From an uncultured bacterium (GTDB lineage: Bacteria > Chloroflexota > Anaerolineae > J036 > Brachytrichaceae), in the NCBI GenBank assembly GCA_903873965.1, contig CAIQQO010000201.1, positions 1 through 64,000 of the forward strand: 64,000 nt of DNA, read 5' to 3'. Below, one piece after another: positions 18,719 through 28,888 of this stretch. A model generated the notes under the pieces. That model was not told the origin of the DNA. It worked only from the letters and a program-made list of their open reading frames with translations, and made no database searches. Positions within the stretch are counted from its first letter, which is position 1. Each line of letters begins with the position of its first letter. Made by a program: the position numbers and the translations under genes.

Positions 18719-20482
18719 CTAGAACAGCCCGACCACTTTGCCGTCAATAAGGTCGACGCTCTCGTAGGCTGGATGGCTGCCCAGACCCGGCATCGTGCGC
18801 ATTTCGCCGCACAGCGGGTACAGGAAGCCGGCGCCGACCGATGCGCGTACGTCGCGAATCGGCAGCGTAAACCCAGACGGCGCGCCCAGCAGTTTGGGAT
18901 CGTGTGACAGGCTCAGGTGCGTCTTGGCCATGCAGATCGGCAGCAAGCCCCAACCCAGTTTGGTGAAGTTCTTGATCTTGGTTTCAGCCTCGGCCATGTA
19001 TTCCACGCGGCCCGCTCCATAAATCTGCGTGGCGATGGTTTCGATCTTTTCCTTGATCGTGGCCTCATTGGTATACAGCATCTTGAACGACTTGGGCAAC
19101 TCACAGGCAGCCGCCACGGCATCAGCCAGCTCGGCTCCACCTTCGCCGCCCAGCGCCCACACCTTCGATGAGTAAGCGCCAACGGCGCCTGCTTCAATGG
19201 CCTGCTCGCGGACGAGTGCTGTCTCGGCAGGGGTGTCGGCGTCGAAGTGGTTAATCGCCACGACGACCGGCACGCCAAACTTGCGCGCGTTCTGCACTTG
19301 CTTGGTCAAGTTGGCGCAACCCTTCAACAAAGCGGGTAGATTCTCACGCGTCAACTCGGGTGGTAGCGGCTTGCCGGCAACGACGCTGCCTGCGCCGCCA
19401 TGCATCTTCAGGGCGCGCACCGTGCACACCAGCACCACGCAATCGGGCGCGAGCCCGCTGGCGCGACACTTGATGTCCATGAACTTTTCCATGCCCAGAT
19501 CGGCGCCGAATCCACTCTCTGTGACGACGTAGTCAGCCAGCTTCAATGCGATTTGGTCGGCCACGATCGAGTTGTTGCCGTGCGCGATGTTGGCAAACGG
19601 CCCGGCATGCACGAACACGGGCGACTGTTCCAACGTCTGCAGCAGGTTCGGCATGATGGCGTCTTTCAACAGGACTGTCATCGCGCCGGCAACGCGCAGT
19701 TGCTCAGCCGTGATGGGTGATCCGTCTTTCGCAAAGGCCACGACCATGCGGCCCAACCGAACGCGCAGGTCTTCGATGCCGTTCGAAAGTGCCAGAATGG
19801 CCATCACTTCAGAGGCGACCGTGATGTCATAGCCGGAAGTGCGCGCCACGCCGTCTTCGCGTGTGCCGAGTCCCAGTGCAATCTTGCGCAAGGAGCGGTC
19901 GTTGATGTCGACGACGCGGTTGAGCATGATCGAGTAGGGATCGATGTTTAGAGGATTGCCGTGATAAAGGCAATTGTCGACTGCTGCGGCCAACAGGTTG
20001 TGTGCTGCGCCGATGGCGTGAATGTCGCCGGTGAGGTGCAGGTTAAAGTCTTCCATCGGAATCACCTGCGCATAACCGCCGCCGGCTGCACCACCCTTAA
20101 TGCCAAAGGTCGGCCCCATACTCGGCTGGCGCAGGCAGGTGAACACGTTTCGACCGGTGTAGTGCAATGCCTGTGACAGACCGATGGTTGTCACGGTTTT
20201 GCCCTCGCCCAGCGGCGTTGGGGTGATTGCTGTCACCACGATATATTTTCCGTTGGGGCGGCCAGCCAGCCGCTCGCGCACATTCAAGTGCACTTTGGCT
20301 TTATGCTTGCCGTAAATCTCAAGATCGTCTTCGGCCAGCCCGGCATGTTTTGCCACATCAAGGATCGGCAGAATCGGCGCGGCTTGCGCGATTTCCAAGT
20401 CCTTGGGTACTGGGGTCAACTTGACAGGACCGTTGTACTGAGTGCTTCGGTTCGATTGTTTACGGTTGTTTTGGTTTGGCAT
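18719..20482 (-). CDS. fhs: Formate-tetrahydrofolate ligase
   Basis: [57 protein letters not shown]. Start moved to 20482 (AGGAG ribosome site 5' of ATGCCAAACC). Confidence 0.96.
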   Translation of the reverse strand: MPNQNNRKQSNRSTQYNGPVKLTPVPKDLEIAQAAPILPILDVAKHAGLAEDDLEIYGKHKAKVHLNVRERLAGRPNGKYIVVTAITPTPLGEGKTVTTIGLSQALHYTGRNVFTCLRQPSMGPTFGIKGGAAGGGYAQVIPMEDFNLHLTGDIHAIGAAHNLLAAAVDNCLYHGNPLNIDPYSIMLNRVVDINDRSLRKIALGLGTREDGVARTSGYDITVASEVMAILALSNGIEDLRVRLGRMVVAFAKDGSPITAEQLRVAGAMTVLLKDAIMPNLLQTLEQSPVFVHAGPFANIAHGNNSIVADQIALKLADYVVTESGFGADLGMEKFMDIKCRASGLAPDCVVLVCTVRALKMHGGAGSVVAGKPLPPELTRENLPALLKGCANLTKQVQNARKFGVPVVVAINHFDADTPAETALVREQAIEAGAVGAYSSKVWALGGEGGAELADAVAAACELPKSFKMLYTNEATIKEKIETIATQIYGAGRVEYMAEAETKIKNFTKLGWGLLPICMAKTHLSLSHDPKLLGAPSGFTLPIRDVRASVGAGFLYPLCGEMRTMPGLGSHPAYESVDLIDGKVVGLF

Positions 20483-20691
20483 CCTGAATCTCCTAAATGG
20501 CTTTCCATCCCAGTGGGATGGCATTCACGTCGGGGTGAACTCGTGTATTCACCCGTTCTCTTGACTCACTAATCTCCTGTATGGCATTCATGTAGGGCGA
20601 ACCCGTTCTTTTGAATCACCAATTATCGGACCTAAATGCGAGGCAGTTTCCTTTCCATCTTGCTTTGGCTTCTTGCCTGGTCTATCTCGTT

Positions 20692-23451
20692 TCATGCCTC
20701 AAGTGTCTGTTCTCTGGCTTCTTCCTTATCAATCCGCACCGTCAAAACCTTATACTCCGGGCAGCGTGTGAGTAAGTCTGAAGATGAAGACAGGATCGAG
20801 TTCATATCCGTCTCCGGAAAGTGGAAAGTCGTAAACACGTTGCCTGGATTGACGCGTTCGCTGATGTGCGCCGTCATCGGAATACTGCCGCGTCGGCTGA
20901 CCAACTTCACCCTTTGCCCGTCGCTGATGTGGTAGGTCACTGCATCATCGGGGTGAATCTCCAGCGCATCGTGATCGACAACCTGCCCCAGCGGCGTGCG
21001 GCGAGTCATCGTGCCGGCGTTGTAATGCTGCAGTACTCTGCCTGTCACGAGAACGAGCGGGTACTGGTAATCAGGTTCTTCACCTGGCGGCAGGTATTCC
21101 ACCGCGGCGAATTTTGCCCGACCTCGGGGGAATTTTTCGGTGTGCAGAATCGTGGTGCCGGGATGTTGTGCGGAGGGCACAGGCCACTGCAATTCCTGTT
21201 TCTCAAGGCGCTCATAACTGATGCCGGCCAGCGGTGGCGTCAATGCTGATATCTCATCCATGATCTCAGAGGCGTCGCGGTACGACATCGGCACACCCAT
21301 CGCGGTTGCAATGGCGCAGATGGCCTCCCAGTCCGATCGGGCGTTGCCGGGTGGCGGCACCACCTGCCGGACGCGCTGTACGCGCCGTTCACCATTCGTG
21401 AAAGTGCCGTCTTTTTCAAGTGCGCCGGCTGCCGGAAGAACGACATCCGCGAGCCGCGCCGTTTCACTCATGAAGAGCTCGGAAACGACGACGAAGTCGA
21501 GTGCCCGCATGGCATCGCGCACCAGCCGTGTATTAGGTTCGGTCTGTGCGGCGTCGTAGCCCATGATCCACATCGCCTTCATCTTGCCGGCCAGTGCCGC
21601 ATCCCACATATCTGGGATTTTCAAGCCGGTGCTCTGTGGCAGCGGTCGTCCCCAGCGTGTTTCAAATTTGGTGCGCACAACCGGATCGCTGTATTTCTGA
21701 TACGAGGTGAGGACGTTGGGCAACGCGCCCATGTCGCACGAGCCTTGCACGTTGTTTTGTCCTCTCAGCGGATTCACGCCCGTGCCGGGTCGTCCGATGT
21801 TGCCGGTCAGGATGGCGAGGTTGGCCAGCGCCATAACGCCATTGGAACCAGTGCGATGCTCCGTCATGCCGAGGCCGTGGAACGCCATCGAGGCGCCGCT
21901 ATTGGCATACAACCGTGCTGCCTTGCGCAGCAATTCAGCCGGCACGCCCGATATCTCTTCAACGCGCTCCGGCGTGTAGGTGGCGACGGTTTCATAGAAG
22001 GCATCGAAGTTCTCGGTGCGGTTCTCGACGAAATCGCTGTCCACCAGTTCTTCCGTGATGATGACATTGGCCAGCCCGTTAAACACCGCCACATTGGTGC
22101 CCGGTCGCAGGCGCAGATGTACGTCGGCGTAATGGGTCAGTTCGATGTTGCGCGGGTCGATGACAATCAGCTTGGTGCCATTGCGAACGGCGCGCTTGAT
22201 TCTCGCCCCGGTCACTGGGTGTCCTTCCGTGGGGTTACAGCCACTCACCAGGAAGAGGTTGGCCTTCTCAATATCCTCAAGCGAATTGGTTGCGGCGCCG
22301 GTGCCGATCACTTCCTGCATACCGGCTACGGTGGGGCTATGGCATACGCGCGCGCAGTTGTCGATGTTGTTCGTACCCAGGCATGCCCGCGCGAATTTCT
22401 GCATCAGGAAATTTTCTTCATTCGTGCCGCGGCTCGACGAAATGCAACCCACGCTATCTGCGCCATGCGTCGCCACGGCGTCGCCGAAGCGTTGCGCAAT
22501 CAGCGCCATGGCTTCTTCCCACGTTGCTTCGCGCCATTCTTGTGCAGGTTGGGATGCGCCCGTCTCAGCGCCCCTCACGCGGATCAATGGCTGCGTCAGG
22601 CGGTCGCTGGCGTTAATGTAGCCGAAAGCATAACGGCCTTTGACGCACGCGTGCCCGGCGTTCACTGCCGAGTCGTCCACCGGGATCATGCGAATAATCC
22701 TGTTATCGGCGACTTCGGCATCAAACTGGCAACCGGTGCCGCAGTACGCGCAGGTCGTGCGCGTCTTGTGCGTGGCGGTGACCGCAACTCGGTCAACGGG
22801 AATGATGTCGCTGAGTGCGTCGGTGGGGCACTCGTGTACGCAGGCTCCGCACGTCACGCAGGCTGAGTTGTCGAAATGGCCTGCGCCGGGCACGATACTG
22901 CTATGAAAACCGCGACCGTTCAGGTGCAGCACGTTCTGACCCTGAATCTGATCGCAGGTGCGCACGCAACGCGAACACAAAATGCACTTGGCGGCGTCAA
23001 AGGTAAAAAAGGGGCTGCCCGTATCGACTGCGGCGGTGCGATGCTCGTGCCTCTCACCGCTAAACCGCTCCGGGTTGGCGCCATAGCGCTGCGCCAGTGC
23101 GTGGACTTCGCCGCGTCCGTTGCCCCCGCCGCGGGTGTATTCGCGTGAGCCTTCAGACAGGTAAAGCTCCAACAAAGTGCGTCGGATGCGCTGAATGTCG
23201 GGTGTGTCAGTGGTCACCACCATGCCATCGCGGATAGGGGTGGTGCACGCAGCTGAAAGCGCTTTTTGCCCCTGCACTTGCACGACACACAAACGGCATG
23301 AGCCATAAGCTTTCAGGTGATCGGAATAACACACCGAAGCAATGGGCAGACCTGCGTGCCGCGCGGCTTCCATGACGGGTGTGCCGGCCTTCACCTGCAT
23401 GACGTGTCCGTCAATGGTGACGGTTACATGTTCAGTTGTCTCATTTGGCAT
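20692..23451 (-). CDS. fdhA: NAD-linked formate dehydrogenase alpha subunit (molybdopterin, Cys at catalytic site)
   Basis: 919 aa; NuoG-like N-terminal Fe-S domains, TTCAYCGTGCQFDAEV, RVCHSPTVAGM active site, C-terminal molydopterin-binding region. Confidence 0.93.
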   Translation of the reverse strand: MPNETTEHVTVTIDGHVMQVKAGTPVMEAARHAGLPIASVCYSDHLKAYGSCRLCVVQVQGQKALSAACTTPIRDGMVVTTDTPDIQRIRRTLLELYLSEGSREYTRGGGNGRGEVHALAQRYGANPERFSGERHEHRTAAVDTGSPFFTFDAAKCILCSRCVRTCDQIQGQNVLHLNGRGFHSSIVPGAGHFDNSACVTCGACVHECPTDALSDIIPVDRVAVTATHKTRTTCAYCGTGCQFDAEVADNRIIRMIPVDDSAVNAGHACVKGRYAFGYINASDRLTQPLIRVRGAETGASQPAQEWREATWEEAMALIAQRFGDAVATHGADSVGCISSSRGTNEENFLMQKFARACLGTNNIDNCARVCHSPTVAGMQEVIGTGAATNSLEDIEKANLFLVSGCNPTEGHPVTGARIKRAVRNGTKLIVIDPRNIELTHYADVHLRLRPGTNVAVFNGLANVIITEELVDSDFVENRTENFDAFYETVATYTPERVEEISGVPAELLRKAARLYANSGASMAFHGLGMTEHRTGSNGVMALANLAILTGNIGRPGTGVNPLRGQNNVQGSCDMGALPNVLTSYQKYSDPVVRTKFETRWGRPLPQSTGLKIPDMWDAALAGKMKAMWIMGYDAAQTEPNTRLVRDAMRALDFVVVSELFMSETARLADVVLPAAGALEKDGTFTNGERRVQRVRQVVPPPGNARSDWEAICAIATAMGVPMSYRDASEIMDEISALTPPLAGISYERLEKQELQWPVPSAQHPGTTILHTEKFPRGRAKFAAVEYLPPGEEPDYQYPLVLVTGRVLQHYNAGTMTRRTPLGQVVDHDALEIHPDDAVTYHISDGQRVKLVSRRGSIPMTAHISERVNPGNVFTTFHFPETDMNSILSSSSDLLTRCPEYKVLTVRIDKEEAREQTLEA

Positions 23452-24988
23452 CGTTTACCTCACTAAACCACATAGGGAACCGCTGAATGGCCGACAACAC
23501 GGGTGTCGGCGCCATCATGCCCAGTGCACACAGGCTGCTCCCGCGCATCGCAAATGCAATATCGTCGATCAATTGCACGTCATCCGGCTGCGTTTCACCT
23601 CGGCGCATCGCATCCAGAATCTCTGCGGCGCGTTGCGATCCAAGCCTGCACGGGGCGCACTTGCCACAACTTTCATGCGCTACATAGGCCATCAACCGAT
23701 GTGCCAGTTGCAGCGGATTGGTGCGTTCGTCGTAGACGACCACACCGCCATGTCCCAGCATACTGCCTGCCGCGCTGAATGCGTCGAAGTCGATAGGCAG
23801 ATCAAGACCGCTATCGGGCATAAGGTCGCCCAGCGGTCCGCCGACTTGCACTGCCAGCAACTGATGCCCTTCGGGTACGCCGCCGCCGTAAGTATTGATC
23901 ACTTCACGCAGGGTAACGCCAAATGGCACTTCAACCAGTCCCGGCGTGCGTAAGCTCCCGGCGAGTTGCAGCGGTATCGTGCCGCGGCTGCGCCCGGCGC
24001 CAATCGACCCATACTGGTCGCCGCCATCGACGATGATCGAAGGAATGGTGGCCAGCGTGGTGACGTTGTTGATCACCGTGGGTTGGCCAAACAGCCCGCT
24101 GATTGCGGGGTAGGGCGGTTTGGGCCGCACCATGCCGCGCTTGCCTTCCAGGCTCTCCAGCAGCGCCGTTTCCTCGCCGCATACATAGGCGCCGGCGCCG
24201 CTGCGCACATCAACATCGAATGCGAATCCGCTGTCCAGAATAGAGGCGCCGAGGTATCCGGCATCACGCGCGGATTGCACCGCTTGTTTCATCACGGCCT
24301 GCGCGCGTGGATATTCTGCTCGGATGTAGATATACCCCTGTTGCGCGCCAACAGCCCTGGCGCAGATCGTCATACCTTCCAGCAGGGCAAACGGGTCACC
24401 TTCCATCAACATGCGATCGGCGTAGGTGCCGGGGTCGCCTTCGTCGCCGTTGGCGACAACGTATTTTTTAAGGCTGACAATGTCGGCCACCGTCTGCCAC
24501 TTGATGCCGGTTGGAAATGCGGCGCCGCCGCGGCCACGTAATCCCGACCGCTTGACCTGGTCGATGATGGCGGCAGGTCCAAGCTCTGACAGGGCGCGGC
24601 GTAATCCGGCATAACCACTTGCATTCTCATAGGCTTCAATAGAGCCGGTTTCGATGACGCCACAGCGTTGGAACGTGATGCGTTGCTGACCCTTGAAGAA
24701 GGGATGCTCGGTCACTACGCCTATGGAAAATGGCGCAATTGCAGCGCCTTCAAGCAGCCCTTGTTCCAGCAAGGCTGCAACATCACTGGCGTTGACATTG
24801 GCATAGCCTACGCGTCCATGTGCAGTTGCCACTTCGATCAGGGGTTCAAGGAAAAACGCGCCGCGACTGCCGGTGGTGACCACTCGGAAATCGCCTCTGC
24901 GCTCCTGTTCACTGCGTAAGGTATTTTCGACATCGCGCGCCCCAATGGAGCGGCTGGACATATCTGCGGAGATGTACACGTCAATCAT
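23441..24988 (-). CDS. NuoF/HydB-like NADH-binding flavoprotein subunit of formate dehydrogenase
   Basis: GLRGRGGAAFPTGIKW, ANGDEGDPGTYADR, ESCGKCAPCRLGSQRAAEIL. Start at 24988 forms ATGA overlap with upstream gene. Confidence 0.92.
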   Translation of the reverse strand: MIDVYISADMSSRSIGARDVENTLRSEQERRGDFRVVTTGSRGAFFLEPLIEVATAHGRVGYANVNASDVAALLEQGLLEGAAIAPFSIGVVTEHPFFKGQQRITFQRCGVIETGSIEAYENASGYAGLRRALSELGPAAIIDQVKRSGLRGRGGAAFPTGIKWQTVADIVSLKKYVVANGDEGDPGTYADRMLMEGDPFALLEGMTICARAVGAQQGYIYIRAEYPRAQAVMKQAVQSARDAGYLGASILDSGFAFDVDVRSGAGAYVCGEETALLESLEGKRGMVRPKPPYPAISGLFGQPTVINNVTTLATIPSIIVDGGDQYGSIGAGRSRGTIPLQLAGSLRTPGLVEVPFGVTLREVINTYGGGVPEGHQLLAVQVGGPLGDLMPDSGLDLPIDFDAFSAAGSMLGHGGVVVYDERTNPLQLAHRLMAYVAHESCGKCAPCRLGSQRAAEILDAMRRGETQPDDVQLIDDIAFAMRGSSLCALGMMAPTPVLSAIQRFPMWFSEVNDAK

Positions 24989-25515
24989 GCGTGTGATCCA
25001 TCCCCGGGCGGATACACGGATCCGTCCTGACGAGAGTGCCATGCTGGAGATTCAGAAGCGCGTTCCAACTGTTGAACCACTGTATCTGGCCTGCATCGCC
25101 CAACCACCTGTTCATCGATGGCCATAGAAGGTGAAAGGGCGCAGTTGCCCAGACAGTAAACGTGTTCGTATGAGTATTTGCAATCAGGCGTGGTTTGATT
25201 AGGCGCGATACCCAGATGCGCTTCAACGGTTTCCGAAATGCGATCCGCACCCGTGGCCGCGCACGAATCGCCGTGGCAGACGCAGATGCGATGCTGCGCC
25301 GGCGGCGTAGTGCGTAACTCCGTATAGAAGGTGATGATGCTTTGTAACTCACCTTCTGGCACGCCCAGCGCCTTCGTGAGTGCATTCACCGCTTCGACGG
25401 CGATATATCCAGACTGGGCCTGGATTTCCTGTAGTGCGACGAGAGCCATCTCGGGATGTCCCGCGTGGCGGGCAATAATCTCCGAAACTGGTCCTGCATG
25501 AACTTCCATGGTCAC
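24985..25515 (-). CDS. NuoE-like [2Fe-2S] thioredoxin-fold subunit
   Basis: ITFYTELRTTPPAQHRICVCHGDSCAATGA...YCLGNCALSPSMAID. Confidence 0.92.
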   Translation of the reverse strand: MTMEVHAGPVSEIIARHAGHPEMALVALQEIQAQSGYIAVEAVNALTKALGVPEGELQSIITFYTELRTTPPAQHRICVCHGDSCAATGADRISETVEAHLGIAPNQTTPDCKYSYEHVYCLGNCALSPSMAIDEQVVGRCRPDTVVQQLERASESPAWHSRQDGSVYPPGDGSHA

Positions 25516-25627
25516 CCGCGTTGCATAAGATATAGTGCTGATCTTTCATGAACCACACCGCCGCGTTTTGCGGCGGTGCAATTAACGTGTTTTGCCGAAT
25601 CTAATCCCTGATCCCTTGGTCCCTGGC

Positions 25628-27085
25628 TTACGCTACGGCGCGCACTTCTTCCGGTGCGCGTTTGAGACCAGCATCCGTGACGATTCTCGGGATGATGGAT
25701 TCCCAACCCACGGTCATCAGATGGATACCGCTGGCTGCTTTCTTGGCGCGCACGTGCTCGATGATTTCGAGCGCGATCTTGATGCCTTCTTCTTCGGCGC
25801 CATCACCTGCCGCTTCCATGCGCTTGATGATACTGGCCGGCATAACGATCCCGGGAACTTCCGCCAGTTTGTGCGCCATCTTCAGGCTCTTGATTGGCAT
25901 GACGCCGATCAGGAGATAGGCTTTGTCGATGATATTGCGCTTGGCCAGTTCGTTGAACCAGATTTCCAGCCGATCGGTGTCATAGACCACGTTCGTCTGA
26001 ATAAACTGCGCGCCGGCGTTGATCTTCTTGTGTTCGCGAATGGCCTGGAAACGCGGCTCCGATGTCATGGGCGAACCTGCAGCGCCGAGGAAATACTTGG
26101 GCAGCTGCTTGATCTCGCGCCCGTCCAGGTATTTGCCTTCGTCGCGCAAGCGTCGCAGCATCCACAGAATCTGGATTGAATCGATATCGAGAATATCGAG
26201 GCGCGCCATGGGTTGCGCCCCTTCGCGCGGGCTGTCACCTGACAGGCACAGGATGTTGCGGATGCCCAGTGCGCTTGCACCCAGCACATCCGACTGCACG
26301 CTTAAGCGTGTGTGATCGCGCGCTGTCACTTGCATGACGGGTTCCGCGTGCTTTTGCAGTGCCAGCATGGCCGATGCCCAACTGGATACGCGCGGCATCG
26401 CCGAGGCGTTGTCGGTAAAGTTGACCGCAGTGACATAGTCGCGTACCGATTCCACGTTACCCAGGAACTTCGTCGTGTTCGGGCTCAGTGATGGCGCGAC
26501 TTCGGCTGTGACGACGAATTCGCCGTTGCGTAGACGCCGTTCCAGTTCTGATGCGGGTTCGGTGTATTTGGGTGCGTGATACTCAGAATCGCCCGACCAC
26601 CATACCGGCTGGCGCACAGGGCGGAAAATTGAATCCCATGTGCGGGCGCGTTCATTCACGTTGCGCGTTGCCAATCCTTTGACAACCTTGCGCACGCCGA
26701 CCTTCTTTACTTGTCTGACAACGTCGCCCCAGGTTTCGGTGCCGACTTTGTCCCAGTCCAACGGAGGAAGCACTTCCAGCAGTTTTTCGCTGGTACCCAT
26801 TTTCTCTGAGCGATCATAAATGGCGTACCAGATGCACGGGCGCTTATCGTCGACACAACATATTTCGGTTGAGCCGCCGCATGGGCCATTGCGCACACCC
26901 TTTGGGCATTCCATGGGGCAGATGTAGGCGGTTTCTTGAAGCATGCAGTTGCCGCACATGCGACAACCAAACAGCGGCCCCTTGATCATTTTCTCGGTCG
27001 AAGCAAGCAGCTTCTTCCCAAGTGACACTTTCTTAAAAGGATCGTATGGCGGTTGCCAACGGCGACCCGGCGTAAAAATGGGCAT
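25628..27085 (-). CDS. MetV-MetF fusion: Cys-rich MTHFR C-terminal-type (MetV) domain + methylenetetrahydrofolate reductase domain
   Basis: N-term CRMCGNCMLQETAYICPMECPKGVRNGPCGGSTEICCVDDKRPCIWYAIYDR; C-term VTAEVAPSLSPNTTKF...VNFTDN...VTARDHTRLSVQSDVLGASALGIRNILCLSGDSP. Confidence 0.93.
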   Translation of the reverse strand: MPIFTPGRRWQPPYDPFKKVSLGKKLLASTEKMIKGPLFGCRMCGNCMLQETAYICPMECPKGVRNGPCGGSTEICCVDDKRPCIWYAIYDRSEKMGTSEKLLEVLPPLDWDKVGTETWGDVVRQVKKVGVRKVVKGLATRNVNERARTWDSIFRPVRQPVWWSGDSEYHAPKYTEPASELERRLRNGEFVVTAEVAPSLSPNTTKFLGNVESVRDYVTAVNFTDNASAMPRVSSWASAMLALQKHAEPVMQVTARDHTRLSVQSDVLGASALGIRNILCLSGDSPREGAQPMARLDILDIDSIQILWMLRRLRDEGKYLDGREIKQLPKYFLGAAGSPMTSEPRFQAIREHKKINAGAQFIQTNVVYDTDRLEIWFNELAKRNIIDKAYLLIGVMPIKSLKMAHKLAEVPGIVMPASIIKRMEAAGDGAEEEGIKIALEIIEHVRAKKAASGIHLMTVGWESIIPRIVTDAGLKRAPEEVRAVA

Positions 27086-27154
27086 CTCTACAACCTCACA
27101 ATGAACAGTTCACCAACACAATCACCGGCGGAATTCCACCGGTGATCTCGTTAA

Positions 27155-28036
27155 TCAGGCTTTTGCAGCAGCATCAGCCTGTGCGCTTGCTGCAAGTCTA
27201 GCACGATATGCCTTGATCCATCGCACCGAATACTCGTCATTACCCATCAGCAGGTCACAGGCAAGCAAAGTGGTGCGGATTTCGGAAACCGTGGGATCGG
27301 TGATGGCGGCCGTCAACCCGCGCGCCACGGCCAACGCCAGATAAGTGACGTTGATGATCTTGCGATCGGGCAAGCCAAAGCTGACGTTGCTGGCGCCTAG
27401 TGACAGGTTAACGCCCAGTTCCTGCCGGATCAACTGCATCGCATTCAACGTGATGCGCCCGGCGTTGGAATCGGCGCCGACTGTCAGCGCCAGAGAGTCG
27501 ATGATGATGTCTTCCGCGGGAACACCGTAATATGCAGCGCGCTCAATGATCTTGCGCGCTACTGCCAGGCGTGCCTCGGGTGTCGGCGGAATGCCGCTCT
27601 CATCCGTCAAAACGCCCATCACGACAGCATGATACTTGGCTGCGAGTGGCAGCACTGTATCGAGATGCCTGTCTTCACCCGTGGTTGAGTTAATCAAGGC
27701 CTTGCCTTGATAGACTGATAGCGCTGCATCAAGGGCCTCGGGATTGGCGCTATCGAAACATAGCGGCACATCGACGGCTCCCATGATGGCTTTGGTCAAT
27801 TCGCTGAGCAACTTGGGCTCATCAGCGCCGGGCACGCCGGCGTTCAGATCTAGTACGGTGGCGCCTGCAGCTACCTGAATGCGCGCATCATCGATGGCGA
27901 CACTGTAATTGCCTGCTGCAAGCGTCTCCATCAGCTTTTTGCGCCGGGTAGGATTGATGCGTTCACCAATAATAACGAAGGGCTGGTCGGGGCCAATGAT
28001 CACCTCTTGGGTGCTCGATGATAGTAGCGTTTCCAT
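27155..28036 (-). CDS. Methyltetrahydrofolate-type methyltransferase (DHPS/AcsE-like), second copy
   Basis: FVIIGERINPTRRKKL, ATVLDLNAGVPGADE, VPLCFDSANPEAL, LGASNVSFGLPDRKIIN. Confidence 0.88.
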   Translation of the reverse strand: METLLSSSTQEVIIGPDQPFVIIGERINPTRRKKLMETLAAGNYSVAIDDARIQVAAGATVLDLNAGVPGADEPKLLSELTKAIMGAVDVPLCFDSANPEALDAALSVYQGKALINSTTGEDRHLDTVLPLAAKYHAVVMGVLTDESGIPPTPEARLAVARKIIERAAYYGVPAEDIIIDSLALTVGADSNAGRITLNAMQLIRQELGVNLSLGASNVSFGLPDRKIINVTYLALAVARGLTAAITDPTVSEIRTTLLACDLLMGNDEYSVRWIKAYRARLAASAQADAAAKA

Positions 28037-28186
28037 GCATTTCTCCATATATGCGCGGGTTAATAAAGTGAAGGCATGATTATATCTGAATTAGGAAATC
28101 ATGTGTAACTCAATCGATGCGGGATGCAGAGCCATCACTCAGAGATACAGTGCAAGATGATGTTACAGTTTATTCAGGTGTAATGA

Positions 28187-28801
28187 GTGCCACAGTTTGA
28201 TATAACGCGTTATCAGGATCAGCTAAACCTGTTGCATACCCACATCTGCCCTCGGCAGGTGCTTGGCATGCGCATGGGCGAATTGGCCGGCGACTATTTA
28301 GGTCTCGACTTGCCGGTGTTACGGCAACAGCACGACAAGCGTTTGTTTGTTTTTGTTGAGACGGATGGCTGTTTTGTCGATGGTGTGATGGTGGCGACCG
28401 GCTGCTCGCTTGGTCATCGTACCATGCGGTTGGAAGATCAGGGGAAAACGGCTGCCACGTTCGTGGATACTAGTCGGCATGACCAGTCTGGTCTGCGCAT
28501 CTGGCCGCACCCTCTAGCGCGCCAGCGTGCAATGGATATGGCGCCTGGCGCGAGTAGCCGGTGGCATGCACAACTCGATGGCTATCAACACATGGCCAAT
28601 GCCGACCTGCTTTGTACGCGCGTAGTGACACTGACTGTTTCGATGCAGGCCATCATCAGTAAACCCGGCCTGCGTCAGGAATGCGCAGTCTGCGGCGAAG
28701 AGATTATGAATGAACGCGGCATTTTACGGGGAGATGTGATTCTGTGCCGCACGTGTGCCGGCGAGTCGCGCTACTATGAAGTGACAACGCCCAGTGACTA
28801 G
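28187..28801 (+). CDS. FmdE-family protein
   Basis: HTHICPRQVLGMRMGELAGDYLG, ETDGCFVDGVMVATGCSLGHRTM, C-terminal CAVCGEEIMNERG...CRTCAG Zn-ribbon; GTG start. Confidence 0.85.
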   Translation: MPQFDITRYQDQLNLLHTHICPRQVLGMRMGELAGDYLGLDLPVLRQQHDKRLFVFVETDGCFVDGVMVATGCSLGHRTMRLEDQGKTAATFVDTSRHDQSGLRIWPHPLARQRAMDMAPGASSRWHAQLDGYQHMANADLLCTRVVTLTVSMQAIISKPGLRQECAVCGEEIMNERGILRGDVILCRTCAGESRYYEVTTPSD

Positions 28802-28888
28802 CACGGCGCTTTGCCACAGAATTTCATAACCATCATCACGTTACAATGTGCTGTATAAAAGGCCGCCGTCGCATGGGCAAACAGGGCC

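Noticed and set aside
21745-22866. 373-aa + strand ORF
   Set aside because: Antisense to fdhA, which has clear conserved motifs; shadow ORF.
20692-23451. Possible selenocysteine FdhA
   Set aside because: The ORF reads through the active site with a Cys codon (RVCHSPTVAG); no in-frame TGA there.
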